64,000 bases of DNA from Auanema rhodensis (taxonomy: Eukaryota; Nematoda; Chromadorea; Rhabditida; Rhabditidae). The stretch is taken from positions 14,880,001 through 14,944,000 of the forward strand of contig OZ059897.1 in the NCBI GenBank assembly GCA_964057225.1. The letters run 5' to 3'. The notes beneath the pieces were generated by a model. It was not told where the DNA came from. It worked only from the letters and a program-made list of their open reading frames with translations, and searched no databases. Position 1 is the stretch's first letter, and each line of letters opens with the position of its first letter. The translations under genes and the position numbers were made by a program. Positions 24,914-36,524 of the stretch are shown one piece after another.

Positions 24914-25552
24914 AGATCTGACATTTCTGGGACATCACCCGAAAAAGGATAGACAATAATCTCTTAATAATTTACTACTCTTTCACTGTTTTAACAACTA
25001 CTTCATTTCTTTGACTTTCCATGTTTGGAAACAACACTTTTTCTTTTCATTTTTAGAAAAGTCATTTTGACCAAATATATATTATGCTATTCATATTATA
25101 ATCTTTTCATACGGGTTGCTAGTAATAAATAATCTGTTTTATTGCTTTACATTTTTAAATAAAAAATTATTACAAATTCAGGTTCGATATTTTTAAAACA
25201 ATAAGTAAGAAAATGAATTCACAAAGAACTAAAAATATAATGAAAAAAAAGCAGTAATATTGCAAAATAAAAAAATTACAATTTTTACTTGACAATGATA
25301 GTTATTTTCTACGTTTTTTTATTATAACAATGTTCCAATAAAACTAGAGTGTTTGTATTGTTTTAATTTAACAAAAAAGGAACATACGGGTTCAAGTGTA
25401 CGCAGCAAGACACAAAATTATTATTTGAACTGCCGCGGCAGCCAAAACTTTCGCTGCGGGAACCCAGTACATTTAATACTCAGTCTCAAAAATTTTTAGG
25501 TCGGACTGAAAAACATATACTATTCATTCTAAGGCTTCTACTGTACGGAAAG
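24914..25552. other. intergenic spacer
   Basis: This spacer holds the 3' UTR of the sugar transporter (AT-rich) and the promoter of rpl-7A. Its right part (about 25420-25550) is less AT-rich and ends in a pyrimidine-rich tract with candidate leader acceptors. Confidence 0.5.
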
Positions 25553-26685
25553 ATGGTGAGTAATCATTTAGTAACTTGAATTGTATTAATTATTGTTATT
25601 ATGTTAGCCCTCCAAGAAGGTAGTCAAGAAGAAGGTAGCTGCTCCACCCACCCACATCAGGGCAACGGTTAATGCCGAGAAGCAGGTGAAGAATCCACTC
25701 TTCGAGAAAAGAGCTAGAAGCTTCCACATCGGTAATTTAATTTTTTAATTTTTGCATAAATTTATGTGTAAAATTTTAGGAGGAGATATCCAACACAAGC
25801 GTGACCTCACCCGTTTCGTCAAGTGGCCAAAGTACATCAGACTCCAACGTCAAAAGGCCGTTCTCCAGAAGAGACTGAAGATCCCACCAAGCGTCAACCA
25901 ATTCCGTACTGGACTTGACAAGCAAACTGGTACTTTTTTTTGGATTTATTCGCAGAACTTTATGTAATAAGCACTTTGTGCAATGATGCATGCGTTCTGA
26001 TGAACCAGGTTTGTTCTCAGACCACAGTTTTTTCCGGGCTCTAATTTTTTCCTAAGTTTTTTAATCTATGCTGTTTAACTAATCGGGTTCTGTTTCGAGA
26101 AATTTATGGTTTAATTTCAGCTTCCCAGGTATTCAAGCTTTTGGACAAGTACAGACCAGAGTCCAAGGATCAAAAGAAGGAGCGTCTCCGTGCCCGTGCT
26201 CAGGCTCGTGCTGACGGAAAGAAGGAAGAAGTTACCAAGCGTCCACCAGTTGTTCGCCAGGGTATCTGCACTATCACCCGTCTTATTGAAACCAGAAAGG
26301 CTCAACTTGTCCTCATCGCCCACGATGTTGACCCAGTAGAGATCGTTTTATACCTCCCAGCTCTCTGCCGTAAATTCAATGTACCATACGCCATTGTCAA
26401 GGGAAAGGCTGCTCTCGGACGTGTTGTTCGCAGAAAGACCGCTACTTCCCTCGCCGTCGTTGACGTCAACCCGTAAGTGATCCCATTTGGTATGGATTCT
26501 TATTGTTATTTTTTAGCGAAGATAAGGCCGCTCTTGGCAAGATCGTCGAGACCGTCAACACCAACTTCAACGAGAGAGGAGAAGAAATCAGAAAGCACTG
26601 GGGTGGAGGAGTTATGTCCGCCCGTTCTGACGCCAGAAAGACCAAGCTCGAGAGAGCCAAGGCTAAGGAACTTGGTAAACTCTAA
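25553..26685 (+). CDS. rpl-7A: 60S ribosomal protein L7a (eL8)
   Basis: Five exons (25553-25555, 25608-25731, 25780-25929, 26121-26472, 26517-26685) give 265 residues, the normal animal length. Exon 1 is the ATG alone. The protein matches eL8 throughout: a basic N-terminus [10 protein letters not shown], the block [20 protein letters not shown], then the L7Ae-type RNA-binding core with [48 protein letters not shown] and the [11 protein letters not shown] strand. eL8 sits on the outer surface of the large subunit and binds 28S and 5.8S rRNA. Codons are C-ending (GCC, GTC, AAG), unlike the AT-rich surroundings, as expected for a highly expressed gene. Intron 3 (25930-26120, 191 nt) is about four times longer than the others. 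Confidence 0.97.
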
Positions 26686-26698
26686 ACATTTGTTGTTA

Positions 26699-26704
26699 AA
26701 TAAA
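26699..26704 (+). terminator. poly(A) signal of rpl-7A
   Basis: AATAAA occurs 14 nt after the stop codon, a very short 3' UTR typical of ribosomal protein genes. Confidence 0.75.
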
Positions 26705-27659
26705 TTGTTATTGTTTAAATCTGTTGTTTTTATTCCGAGGTGGGGGGGGGAACAATCTGAGATGGCGCTAGTGTTTCATCAATTTTCGTATCCCTGAAGA
26801 TTTGGAAAATTTCTAGACAGTATTGTAATTAAATTATCGTTGGTCTTGAAGGTGACCCTTTGGTTATCCGTGAACATCGGTAATTTGGTCAACTTCCGGA
26901 TCCATGCGAGGAACATGGACGGAGATGTACCCCAACCAGACTTCCTTAGCAACTTTCACGTTCGGTAAAGTGCCGTACGAAGTTTTTTCTAATGGATACT
27001 AAGCCGTATTCTCTGACAAAGGTTTTGGCTAGGCTATTCTTTGGTGAAACTGATTTTAGAAAAACGTGTGAACCTTCTGTCGTCTGCTCTAGATTCGTCA
27101 TTCTTAATTCATTTTACTTTCATTAGCGATAGCGAATGAAACAGAAACAGACAAATAATTATAGTAAATTATAAAAATCTAAAAGAAGGCCTCCCAATCA
27201 GCCAACGCATGCCCAAGTGATCTTATGAATCTCCTATATGGCTATATGACAGACGAACGCGGCCAAAAAACTGATTTTTTCTGCTTCATTGTGTAAAACC
27301 TGGTGAGGACTACATTCCTGATATTGAATATTGATTGAATTCTTTAACTATTCATTTGAAAAAGATGATATTTCCTGTGCCTGTTCTTTTACTATTTTTA
27401 AAATGTGAGTTTAAAACAATAATTAAATAATAGAATCTTTATTTTCGTACAGATAGTTGTTATGGTACAAAAACTACTGTCGTGTCTAGCACTGAGAACG
27501 AGAAAATGAAATACATTAAAATATAATAAGTTAGGTTCTGAGATGCTCTGCCGACGACGACAGCAGACCACCTTCGCGGCTTCAACTTTGTAGAAACAAG
27601 GTCGTTGCAATGAAGTGGGAAGTGAAGTTGTGGTATAAATGGTGAAATCAAGATATGGC
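26705..27659. other. intergenic region with a GC-richer patch
   Basis: No gene recognised. About 26840-27070 is clearly less AT-rich than its surroundings and has no open frame of note. A run of ten G lies near 26743. Confidence 0.4.
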
Positions 27660-28609
27660 TTAATATCCTGGGGCGGTTCTTGGTGGTGGGCAGTGATCGC
27701 AGGATCCCTTGGCTCCATCGCGTCCTGGGGCACCTCCTTCTCCTGGGGCTCCTGGGTTTCCTGGGGCTCCGTCTTGTCCAGCATCTCCTTGTGGTCCTGG
27801 TGGTCCAGCTTGTCCATTTTGTCCTGGACGTCCTTCTGGTCCTTGTGGTCCTTGCTCTCCTGGCTGTCCTGGTTGTCCTGGTGGTCCTGGTGGGGCTGGG
27901 ACGGTACGGACTTGTCCTGGGGCTCCTGGCTGTCCTGGTTGTCCATCGTTTCCTGGTTGTCCTGGTGGTCCCTAAAGAAAGAATTAAAGTTATTAGGTTT
28001 AAGCTTGTAGTTAGTACTTGTGGTCCTGGAGCTCCTGGGGATCCTGGGCGTCCGTTTGGTCCTGGCTCTCCTGGGGTTCCTTGGTTTCCTGGTTGTCCCT
28101 TTGGTCCTGGAGTTCCGGTTGGTCCAGCTGGTCCAACTGGGCATTCAAAGCAGAAGTCTTCAGCACGTGGTTGAACATGATCGTTAGCAGCGTCTGGTCC
28201 TGGCTGTCCTGGGGCTCCTGGACGTCCATCGCTTCCTGGGGCTCCATCTTGTCCTGGGTTTCCTACAGATCCAGCTGGTCCAATTCCGCAAGAGCAGCAT
28301 TGGTAGGCTTGACGCTTCTCACGCTTTTCGGCAGAGCGGAAAGATTCGAGCTGTAAGTGAATAGATGAAAGAGTGAATGGAAGACATATGACATGTACAA
28401 ACCTTGGTGTATTCTCCTCTGAGTGAATCAGCACGAGTTCTGCAGAAGTTGATCTCATCTTGAAGTCCAGATTGAACGTTCTGCATGTACATGCAGAGCA
28501 TTGGAACAGCAACAATGGCGGTCAAAGTGGCAACAGTAGAGACAGCAACTCCGAAGAAGGCGAACTTCTTAACGGATTCAGCCTCGATGAGTTTATGCTT
28601 ATCTTCCAT
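27660..28609 (-). CDS. cuticle collagen (copy 1 of 3)
   Basis: Three exons (28403-28609, 28018-28350, 27660-27971) join to 283 residues. Residues 1-69 hold a membrane anchor (about 15-37) with no cleavable signal and the sequence [15 protein letters not shown]. Exon 2 starts at LESF and contains the EKREKR processing site (RxxR, cut by a BLI-4-like subtilisin), CCSCG, and Gly-X-Y repeats broken once by a CFECPVG segment. Exon 3 continues Gly-X-Y with a QVRTVPAPP break and ends [13 protein letters not shown]. Such proteins trimerise and are Tyr-crosslinked into the cuticle. Exon 1 is almost identical to that of the third collagen. A splice acceptor lies directly before the ATG (TTTTCCAG-ATG), implying a trans-spliced or 5'-UTR-spliced leader. 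Confidence 0.95.
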
Positions 28610-28924
28610 CTGGAAAACATTAGAATATTGTAGATTATTAGCAAAGTAAAAAAAGGAATTAAACTTTTGAGAAAATCCATGAGAACTAATCATTAATTAT
28701 AAACAATATTTTAGAATAAAGCTTATTTAAAATTATAAGAATATTTCAGAATATTGCAGAATTATTTAACAGGAATAAATGAAAATTAAACATTTGTTTT
28801 AAAAATTGGAAGAAACTCCAAATAGAAAAAAAGCTTATGAAAAGCTTAAATGGCTGTAAAATGAAGCCAATATGAAGAAGAAGTGAATGAGGATGCACAC
28901 TGATTTGGATCAGCTATTGCCTTC

Positions 28925-28932
28925 CTTATATA
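28925..28932 (-). promoter_or_regulatory. TATA box of collagen copy 1
   Basis: TATATAAG on the minus strand, 316 bp upstream of the ATG. With an acceptor abutting the ATG, the interval is probably a leader removed by trans-splicing or an untranslated exon plus intron. Confidence 0.5.
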
Positions 28933-31669
28933 CTTTTTGGAAGGTGTGACGTTTTATTTTTTATGTCTCTACCTGATCAATCCTCTCCCCTTTTGTTAAC
29001 GCCCACTTTCGAGATCCGCCCCTAGTATCCTCGTCTCCTACCCCCAGGCGACGATCTGTTATCTGTACATAAAAATCATAAGTTTTGAAACAATTTTTTC
29101 GAAAAACGTTTTAAGCTAAGCTTGTAAGTAAAGTTGTATCATTATTAACAATACGTTTTATGAAAAATAAAAAAATAATTGTACTGTTACGGGGAAATAT
29201 GGATTCAACTATAATGTCACATTTAAATATTTGAATAAAATATTCCAGACATTTATACATAATAATGAAAGTATAAACTTTATTGAAACTTTAAAAAATG
29301 TTTTTTGTACTATGAAACAATGATTATTTATTCATATATAATCATATAAAAAAAGATTTTTTTGAAATTATCTTCCATTTTGGAAAATAAAAATATTACT
29401 TTTGGAACCATTTTAGTCAAAATTATCAAAATGTACAACTTATTAATAATCTTTATTTCTATTTTTAATTAATTATTTAGTAATTTACGTTTATATAAAT
29501 ATATAAAACATATCGTTTTCACCAATAAAAAATCTTGAAGTTCTAAAACATATTTCTTTTCGATTCACTCGTATTTGAAAATCGCAGATCTAGGTTGTTG
29601 TTTAAGCTTACTGTAATGAGATGGAAAAGAGACTTTTTGAATCTGAAATTGTTTGATTCTTCTTGTTTTTATCAATTTTTTATTTGAAAAATTGACAATT
29701 ATGACATATTAATATTCTTATTATATTATATATTATACAATATAATATACATATTTTATTTTTTGATTTATTACTTTTCAAATATAATTAAATTTTAGAT
29801 TAATATTATAATTAACTTTCACTTTTATGAAATAATAAATAACTTTCTCTTGTTGTAATCAAGCATGGTTTGCCGATCATTCATCGCTTTGCACTGCCCT
29901 GTTTTCCAGAACAGATAAGGATGAATCTTCCACCCATTATCTGCGTCTGATGAACAGATGAATGTCTTTTTCAACATCTTTTTTCTTTCTTTTTTTTGTC
30001 TATTCTCTTTACCATTCGCTCATCATTTTCTTCAACAATCTCTTCCCCCCCCAGGGCATAATCGTTTTTGTCCAGTTTTGGGCAGTTTCTTAAGTCCAAC
30101 TCTCGATTTCTTGCCTCCCAACGAAGAAAGATGAACTAATGAGACGATGTCAAAGGATCCAGATGATGACCTGTGATCATCTTACGTGAAATTCATCCGA
30201 GCTGGATTAGTGTAATCGAGCCACCTACAGTTTTCTATCTTCGGTGTGAAGAGGTTTATGAAGTAAAGATTTCATTCAATTAATCATAAAAATTAGCGGC
30301 CGTCGAATGAGTGTTTATTAGAATTGCATGATCTCATATAAATATAATTTAAAAATTAAAAATAATTAAAGATATTATATTCTATATAGTTAATAATTTG
30401 TTTGAATTGCCTCGCCTATAACTATCCTTTGGTTTTTTTCTCCTTAGATTAGATGAAATAAAGAAAGCTTAAGATGAGAACAGCTAAAGAAATTGAAATC
30501 TCGTCAGCTGATTTTCATGTCATGTGGTTAATGCTTTGAAAGACAAGGCCAAAGAAGTTGACAGTAATTTCAATTGGCATGAAGCTTCTTTGGAATTTGG
30601 ATAGCTTCGTTAGCTTTATTAGTTTTATTATAAATATTATGAAACTAATGTATATAGTCAACCGTTCTATATTCAAATAAAAAATGATTTTTCGGCATAC
30701 GTGTTATACGTGAACATTATTCCCATTAATTAGCATATTATTAAATAAAATTATTGACAACACCAGAAACATAATTCTTCATTTTCTCGATGGATGAACT
30801 GATTTTAAAACTGTTTGAAAGCTATATTATGAATTATTTTAAGTTTTTATTATCCGTTTAAGACCTAACAAATGGTTTTCGTGATCAAGATGGATATATC
30901 TATGATTATGAAAGGAAGTATGCTGAGGGGTTTCTGCTCCTCTTCCTTAGCTTTTTCTGGTTATCGTTCCCGTCCATCAGACACCCGTCAACTGCCTGAT
31001 GAACTGACCATGGTTTAAACAAGTTTTTAGGTAGTCGCATCACCTGAAATATAGTTTTTTGTCAAGGATTCATATCACTTCTTATATTCTTTGTTTTAAA
31101 AATAAGAAAAAAAATGGATTATTTTTTGCGTATCTTTTTTCATAACGCTCTTTTACGGAAATTTTTTTGTTTTATATAGTTTAATTATATAATTATTTTT
31201 AGTTAAATATTATATAAAAAATAACTAATTATGTAGATTATATATAATATTCAATATATTATTCATATAAATTATTTATTTAAAAACCTATTGGAAAATT
31301 GTTCTCATCAAATATCATTTTCTCTCTTCTCTCATTCTGTTTATGACGGTTTTTGATCATTTCTTTATAGGACATATGCTCGATCAAACTGTTCTCTTCT
31401 AAGGTCCATGCCATCAGGGAACGGCCCAAGAAATCCGGTTCTTCACTTGAGATGTTCTTCGAGGTCGTTGAGAAAAGGAGAAGCTGTTTTTCTTATTTAT
31501 CACTTCAAGTTATAACTCATTTTTGATAAGTTTATATTTGTTTTTTGATATATTCTTTCGGAAAACTTTCTTTCTTAACTTAAATTTCTTTAGAAAAACT
31601 ATCGAATTCAAAATATTTATTTCAAAGAAATAGTTGTCAGCTTGGTTTTTGCTTTTGTGCCATATTAGC
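28933..31669. other. intergenic region between collagens 1 and 2
   Basis: Mostly AT-rich, with GC-richer patches near 29040-29060, 29860-30240, 30880-31010 and 31360-31470. I see no coding exon, RNA gene or tandem repeat. Upstream control of collagen 1 (for example an AGATAA GATA motif near 29050, minus strand) may lie here. Confidence 0.4.
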
Positions 31670-33172
31670 TTAATTATAACCAGGGGGAGTTCTTGGTGGT
31701 GAGCAGTGTTCGCAACTTCCTGGTGTTCCATCGTTTCCTTTAGGCCCTGGAGCTCCAACCTCTCCATCATTTCCATCTGGTCCATTAATTCCTCTATCTC
31801 CCATTTCTCCCATATCTCCATCTAATCCAGGCATTCCCTTGAATCCATCCATTCCAGGGAATCCTTGTGGTCCTTGAGGTCCAGGAGGACCTGCTGGTCC
31901 ATCAGGTGAAAGCATATAATTGATCTAAATAGAAATATATAATAATAATAATAATGATAATGATAATTATTATTATTTCATCATAATTAATTATGAAAGT
32001 ATAATTTACACAGAGTGAAAGTGCACTTGGATCATAAATAGAATCCGTACTGGCTAAGATTCTATTCTTGTCTTTGAATTAGATAGTTCGGGCGGTAGAT
32101 GAATGGAAATTGATACAGGCTAAATCCATTTGAAGCTTTTTAAAATCTTCTATTTTACCAATTACAATGATATTCATCTAATTTATGATTAAAGCATTTT
32201 CAATTCATTTTCTGATTTTTCGCTGAATTATTTGGGAATGTTTTAATGATCAAAGAACTTATTTGAAGTTATTTGTTACTTTCAAACTTTACTTACCAAT
32301 CCGGATGGTCCTTGTTCTCCCATTGGTCCATCTTCTCCGTCAATTCCCATTTCTCCCATTTCTCCCATTGGTCCACATATTCCTTGAACTCCTGCCTCAC
32401 CAATCTAAATAATTATGCTAGTGCGGGGATTCGTAATTGATATATACTGGTCCTGGAGGTCCATCCTCTCCAAGAGGTCCTCGGGCTCCAGCGCGTCCTG
32501 GAGGTCCAGGTGGTCCTGCGGGGCAATCATAACAAAAATCAGCAGCAGTTGGTACAGCATTTTCATCAGTAGCGTCTGGTCCAGGTATTCCTGGGTTTCC
32601 ATTTCTACCGTCAGCTCCTGGCTCTCCTTCTTGTCCAGGCTGTCCAGCGGGACCGGGAATTCCAACTCCACAAGAGCAGCACAGTTCAGGAGCTAGATTA
32701 CGCTTCTGACGAACAGCCTTCTCAGCATTACGAACTGCGACAAGCTGGAAAATTTCATGTAAACGAATGAATGGCACTTTTCAATGTCCAAACTTTTTCG
32801 AATTTGGATTCAATTCGTTTGCAAAATTGAAACAAAAAAAAAGGGAAAAAGGGATTAAGAAGTGTGAAAAGATGCAATGAGAATATGTTTTTTGATCTAT
32901 TAAATATCTGAGACACCTTTTGTATTTCATCCCGAAGTCCATAATTACGTGAACGGCAAAAATCAACTTCTTGACGATATGTATTATCAATATGATGTGC
33001 ATGCATACACATTAATGGAACAACAATGATAGCAACAAGTGATACAATAGTTGACACAGTAATTCCTTTAATATTTAATAAAAAAATAATAATAAAATAT
33101 AATAAACAAACCAAATATTGCAAGTCTTTTAGAAGCTATAATTTCTTCATTTTTCTTTAAATTATTAGCCAT
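31670..33172 (-). CDS. cuticle collagen (copy 2 of 3, divergent)
   Basis: Five exons (33112-33172, 32917-33065, 32448-32744, 32297-32404, 31670-31924) join in phase to 289 residues. The layout is the same as the neighbouring collagens: a membrane anchor at about residues 19-42, [15 protein letters not shown], a basic site with RQKR, CCSCG, a CYDCPAG break and a C-terminus [14 protein letters not shown]. Differences are an acidic, Met-rich Gly-X-Y stretch ([13 protein letters not shown]) with a Cys in GICGP, and a short break INYMLS before the last block. Codon usage is much more A/T-rich than in collagens 1 and 3, so expression is probably lower or more restricted. The 5-exon structure also sets it apart. 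Confidence 0.93.
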
Positions 33173-33224
33173 ATTTTGAGATCTAAATTATATTAATAAA
33201 TAATACTTTAGATAGTTAGAACAC

Positions 33225-33232
33225 CTTATATA
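33225..33232 (-). promoter_or_regulatory. TATA box of collagen copy 2
   Basis: TATATAAG on the minus strand, 53-60 bp upstream of the ATG. The implied leader is only about 25 nt, unlike the other two collagens. Confidence 0.45.
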
Positions 33233-33860
33233 GATTATATCATATATAAAATAATAGTTTTATTCAAATAGTATTAGTTCTGATATTATAATTAAAGTTC
33301 GTTTCTCAAGACACGATATAGAAAATCATATAAGAATTGATGCTATAATCAGTTAATTTCAAAGTTTTAATATTATACTACATTCTGTCTTATGTACTCG
33401 TACAAGTGTGACTGTCAGGCTGGGCTTTTGGTCAAAAAAAAACCCATTCTTTTCATCATTATGTGGTATGAATAACCATATACCATTGAATAGTAGTACG
33501 ATGTGTAACAGTTGATAAAAATTTTATCAGCAAGTCAGCCAGATTTTTGAGAAAAAAAGGCTTTTAAGCGAATTTCTACGTTAGTTTCGTTTAATTTGAA
33601 TTCTAAGTTTTGTTCTTTTGAGCTCTTGAAAATGCTATAAAGATGGTAGTATCTTTCAAGCGGAACTGTTCTTTTTTCTTTTTTCAAAATTCTTTTTTCT
33701 TTTACAATATTTATCTTTTTAAAAAAGTTCCTGAGATTAATAGACTGTCTTTCAACATTTTGTTGCAGGATAGAAAGACATGAAACCTGAAAACTTGCAT
33801 GGTTTAAAAAAAATAATAGATAGCATGAAGAACCATCATTCCAATTTATTTCTATGTGTA

Positions 33861-33930
33861 CATCGGAGGTTAGCCGACTGCGTGCGGGCGTAGTGTTGAG
33901 CAACAAGTCAAGGGTTCGAATCGGCGAATG
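33861..33930 (+). pseudogene. degenerate tRNA-like element (A- and B-box present)
   Basis: GGTTAGCCGACTGCGTGC resembles a tRNA A-box/D-arm, and GGGTTCGAATC 40 nt on is a near-perfect B-box. The anticodon stem and T-stem do not pair well, so it is a tRNA relic or a tRNA-derived SINE head rather than a working tRNA. Confidence 0.4.
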
Positions 33931-34275
33931 ACGAAATATACAGACCTGTTCTGAGTGAATGTGAGGACAGCAATTCATCACAACCGAGGCCTATTCTTTC
34001 TCTTTTAATATTTTTAAAATTTATTTTCTTTTAATTTGAAATGAAAATAATAATTTAAATTATTATGGCCAAAGGGAATATACAAAGCCGTATTGAATAT
34101 ATCTGAGGATAATTCTACATAAACACCAATGTTTCTGTTCATTATTTTGTTCATTTAATTGAACAAAAGATTTTTTTGTCTATTTGATCTAATGATTTTG
34201 AAATAGACAATACTTAAACTTTTTTTTTGGTTTGAAAATACTCGATGGAATCTATGAATCATTTGAAAGGTTATA

Positions 34276-34303
34276 AGAATATATATATATATATATATAT
34301 AAA
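34276..34303. repeat. (TA)n microsatellite
   Basis: A near-perfect alternating AT run. Confidence 0.9.
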
Positions 34304-34500
34304 GAATAACGTGATTAGTTCAAACGAAGAAATATACAAATTACATGTTAACATTTTAATTTGGCTTATGCATGATGAACACGTTCGTTTATAGTTTTTG
34401 CTGATAATTTGATGTCCTCGGCCAACTCGCTAAAACAATGCGAAGAAGAATAGCCTTTAAACTATACAATCCTAGTAAGAAAGTTTTCAAAGTTTTATTA

Positions 34501-34572
34501 GGGAGAGAGAGAGAGATAGAGAGAGATAGACACGACAAGAGAAAGAGAGAGAGATAGAGAGAGATAGAGAGA
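34501..34572. repeat. GA-rich microsatellite
   Basis: An imperfect (GA)n/(GATA)n purine tract, interrupted near 34530. Confidence 0.85.
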
Positions 34573-34898
34573 TTTGGTGAACTATTATGTATATTATACT
34601 ATTTTTCTTTCTATTTTGTTGTATTAAAAGATTTTAAATATTCAAATAATAGAAGTGTTGTGACAAAAGTTTATTCAGTCTGATCATATGATCAATCAAT
34701 AAATACATTATAAGAATAATAGTTAGGGCAATTGTAGTTTATATGATGTTAGACATCATCAACCGGCTATATGACATACTCGCGAAAGTTTCGAGAATTT
34801 AGGATTTTTGTGTTTTAATTATTGCGTTGTGTCCCGTTATTACCGAAAGAACGAAGTAGAAAAATCTTGAGAATGTCGCATGGCAACAAAGGATTTGC

Positions 34899-36244
34899 TT
34901 AATATCCTGGAGCGGTTCTTGGAATTGGACAGTGATCACAGCCTCCTGAAATAGCAGAAATGTATAATCGGTATGTTCATTTATAATTTGATGTTGGTTA
35001 GATATATGGAAGTGAAGTGATTTTGTAATTGTTAAATTGATAATATGATTAGAGCTAGATGTTTCAATGTGATGTAGGAAGTATTTGAAGGATTACATGT
35101 GGATAAGTCAAGCTATGTTCAGCAACTGCTGATCTATCAGACAAGCGGATCAGTTTTTAATGAACTTGATAGCGCAATGGAACGTAAGGCTCTCATCAGA
35201 TATCTTTCTGACCGACATGGAGACAGCGTTGACGCCGTGTTTAGGTGTCTAGCGGAGACAACGATGTCGAAATCAGATTTTCAACCTGTCTTGTATCAAA
35301 TGATCAGAGTACAGGTCACTTTTCAAGCAGAAAATAACTTCTTTGAAGGGTGGGGAATGCCTTTGATGGAATGTTTGTAATTCTTTTGTCACTCACCCTT
35401 TGGTCCGTCGTTTCCGGCTTCTCCAGCTTCTCCTGGAGCTCCTGGGTTTCCTGGGGTTCCGTCTTGTCCGCAGTCTCCTTGTGGTCCTGGTGGTCCGGCT
35501 TGTCCTGGGTTTCCTGGTCTTCCGTCTTCTCCTGGTGGTCCTTGTGGTCCTTGCTCTCCTGGTTGTCCTGGTGGTCCTGGTGGGGCTGGGACAGTGCGGA
35601 CTTGTCCTGGAGCTCCTGGACGTCCTGGAATTCCGTCGTTTCCTGGTTCTCCTGGTGGTCCTTGTGGTCCTGGGGCTCCTGGAGCTCCTCCACGTCCTGG
35701 TGGTCCTTGCTCTCCTGGAGTTCCGCTGTTTCCTGGTTGTCCCTTTGGTCCGGCTTCTCCTGGTGGTCCAGCTGGTCCAACTGGGCATTCGAAGCAGAAG
35801 TCTTCTGGCTTTGGTTGTCCACGATCAGCTTGAGCGTCTGGACCTGGTTGTCCTGGGGCTCCTGGGCGTCCATCCATTCCTGGTGCTCCGTCTTGTCCTG
35901 GGTTACCGGCTGATCCAGCTGGTCCCATTCCGCAAGAACAGCATTGGTAGGTTTGACGCTTCTCACGTTGTGGCTTAGCAATAGCCTCAATCTACAAAAT
36001 ATAAATGATCAAATAAGAAAGGATATATAATGCAAACCTTGGTGTATTCTCCTCTGAGTGAATCAGCACGAGTTCTGCAGAAGTTGATCTCATCTTGAAG
36101 TCCAGATTGAACGTTCTGCATGTACATGCAGAGCATTGGAACAGCAACAATGGCGGTCAAAGTGGCAACAGTAGAGACAGCAACTCCGAAGAAGGCGAAC
36201 TTCTTAACGGATTCAGCCTCGATGAGCTTTTGTTTGTCTTCCAT
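34899..36244 (-). CDS. cuticle collagen (copy 3 of 3)
   Basis: Three exons (36038-36244, 35397-35991, 34899-34945) join to 282 residues. Exon 1 (69 residues) is almost the same as in copy 1 at DNA level. Exon 2 starts IEAIAKPQ and carries the QREKRQ cleavage site, CCSCG, Gly-X-Y repeats, the CFECPVG break and the VRTVPAPP break. The terminal exon is only 47 nt and encodes the [13 protein letters not shown] tail. The last intron (34946-35396, 451 nt) is unusually long and contains an exon-like segment on the opposite strand. A splice acceptor (ATTCAG) lies 6 nt before the ATG. Function is as for copy 1: a structural cuticle trimer. Confidence 0.94.
35078..35314 (+). other. exon-like open segment antisense inside the collagen 3 intron, unrecognised
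   Basis: A 237-nt open segment (79 codons) is bounded by an acceptor (GATGTAG ending 35077) and a GT donor at 35315. It is divisible by three and clearly less AT-rich than the surrounding intron. The translation has a globular, helix-rich look (for example [19 protein letters not shown]) and does not resemble collagen or any other gene here. No partner exons were found, so it could be a duplicated exon fragment. Confidence 0.35.
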
Positions 36245-36514
36245 TACCAACTGAATAGATAGGGAACAGTTGATTATATTATATAAGTTAAGAAAAATAA
36301 GAATAAAAGAATAATTTAGAATAACTATAGTATGCTATACTAAAACTTTTTGTATGTTGAATATAGAAAATCAAATGATAAATAACTAAATATAAAATGG
36401 TCTATGAAAGTATAAATTTCATAAATAAATGTTTAATTGATGTAATTAATGAATGGAAATGTAATGAAATGAATGAGAAGCTGAGGATACAATGATAGAG
36501 CCGGGATTTCCAGC

Positions 36515-36524
36515 CTTATAAAGG
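36515..36524 (-). promoter_or_regulatory. TATA box of collagen copy 3
   Basis: CTTTATAAGG on the minus strand, 271 bp upstream of the ATG, similar in placement to collagen 1. Confidence 0.5.

Noticed and set aside
25971..26030. Definite C/D snoRNA in the rpl-7A intron
   Set aside because: The C-like box has a mismatch, the D box is not at a proper distance and no closing stem is clear, so it is kept only as a low-interest lead.
27639..28174. Long plus-strand open frames opposite collagen 1 (and 35350-35978 opposite collagen 3)
   Set aside because: They are by-products of Gly-Pro-rich coding on the minus strand: repetitive Trp/Ser/Leu or Pro/Gly translations without starts, splice logic or known similarity.
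33535..33981. 148-codon minus-strand open frame
   Set aside because: It overlaps the tRNA-like relic, has low-complexity composition and no splice partners.
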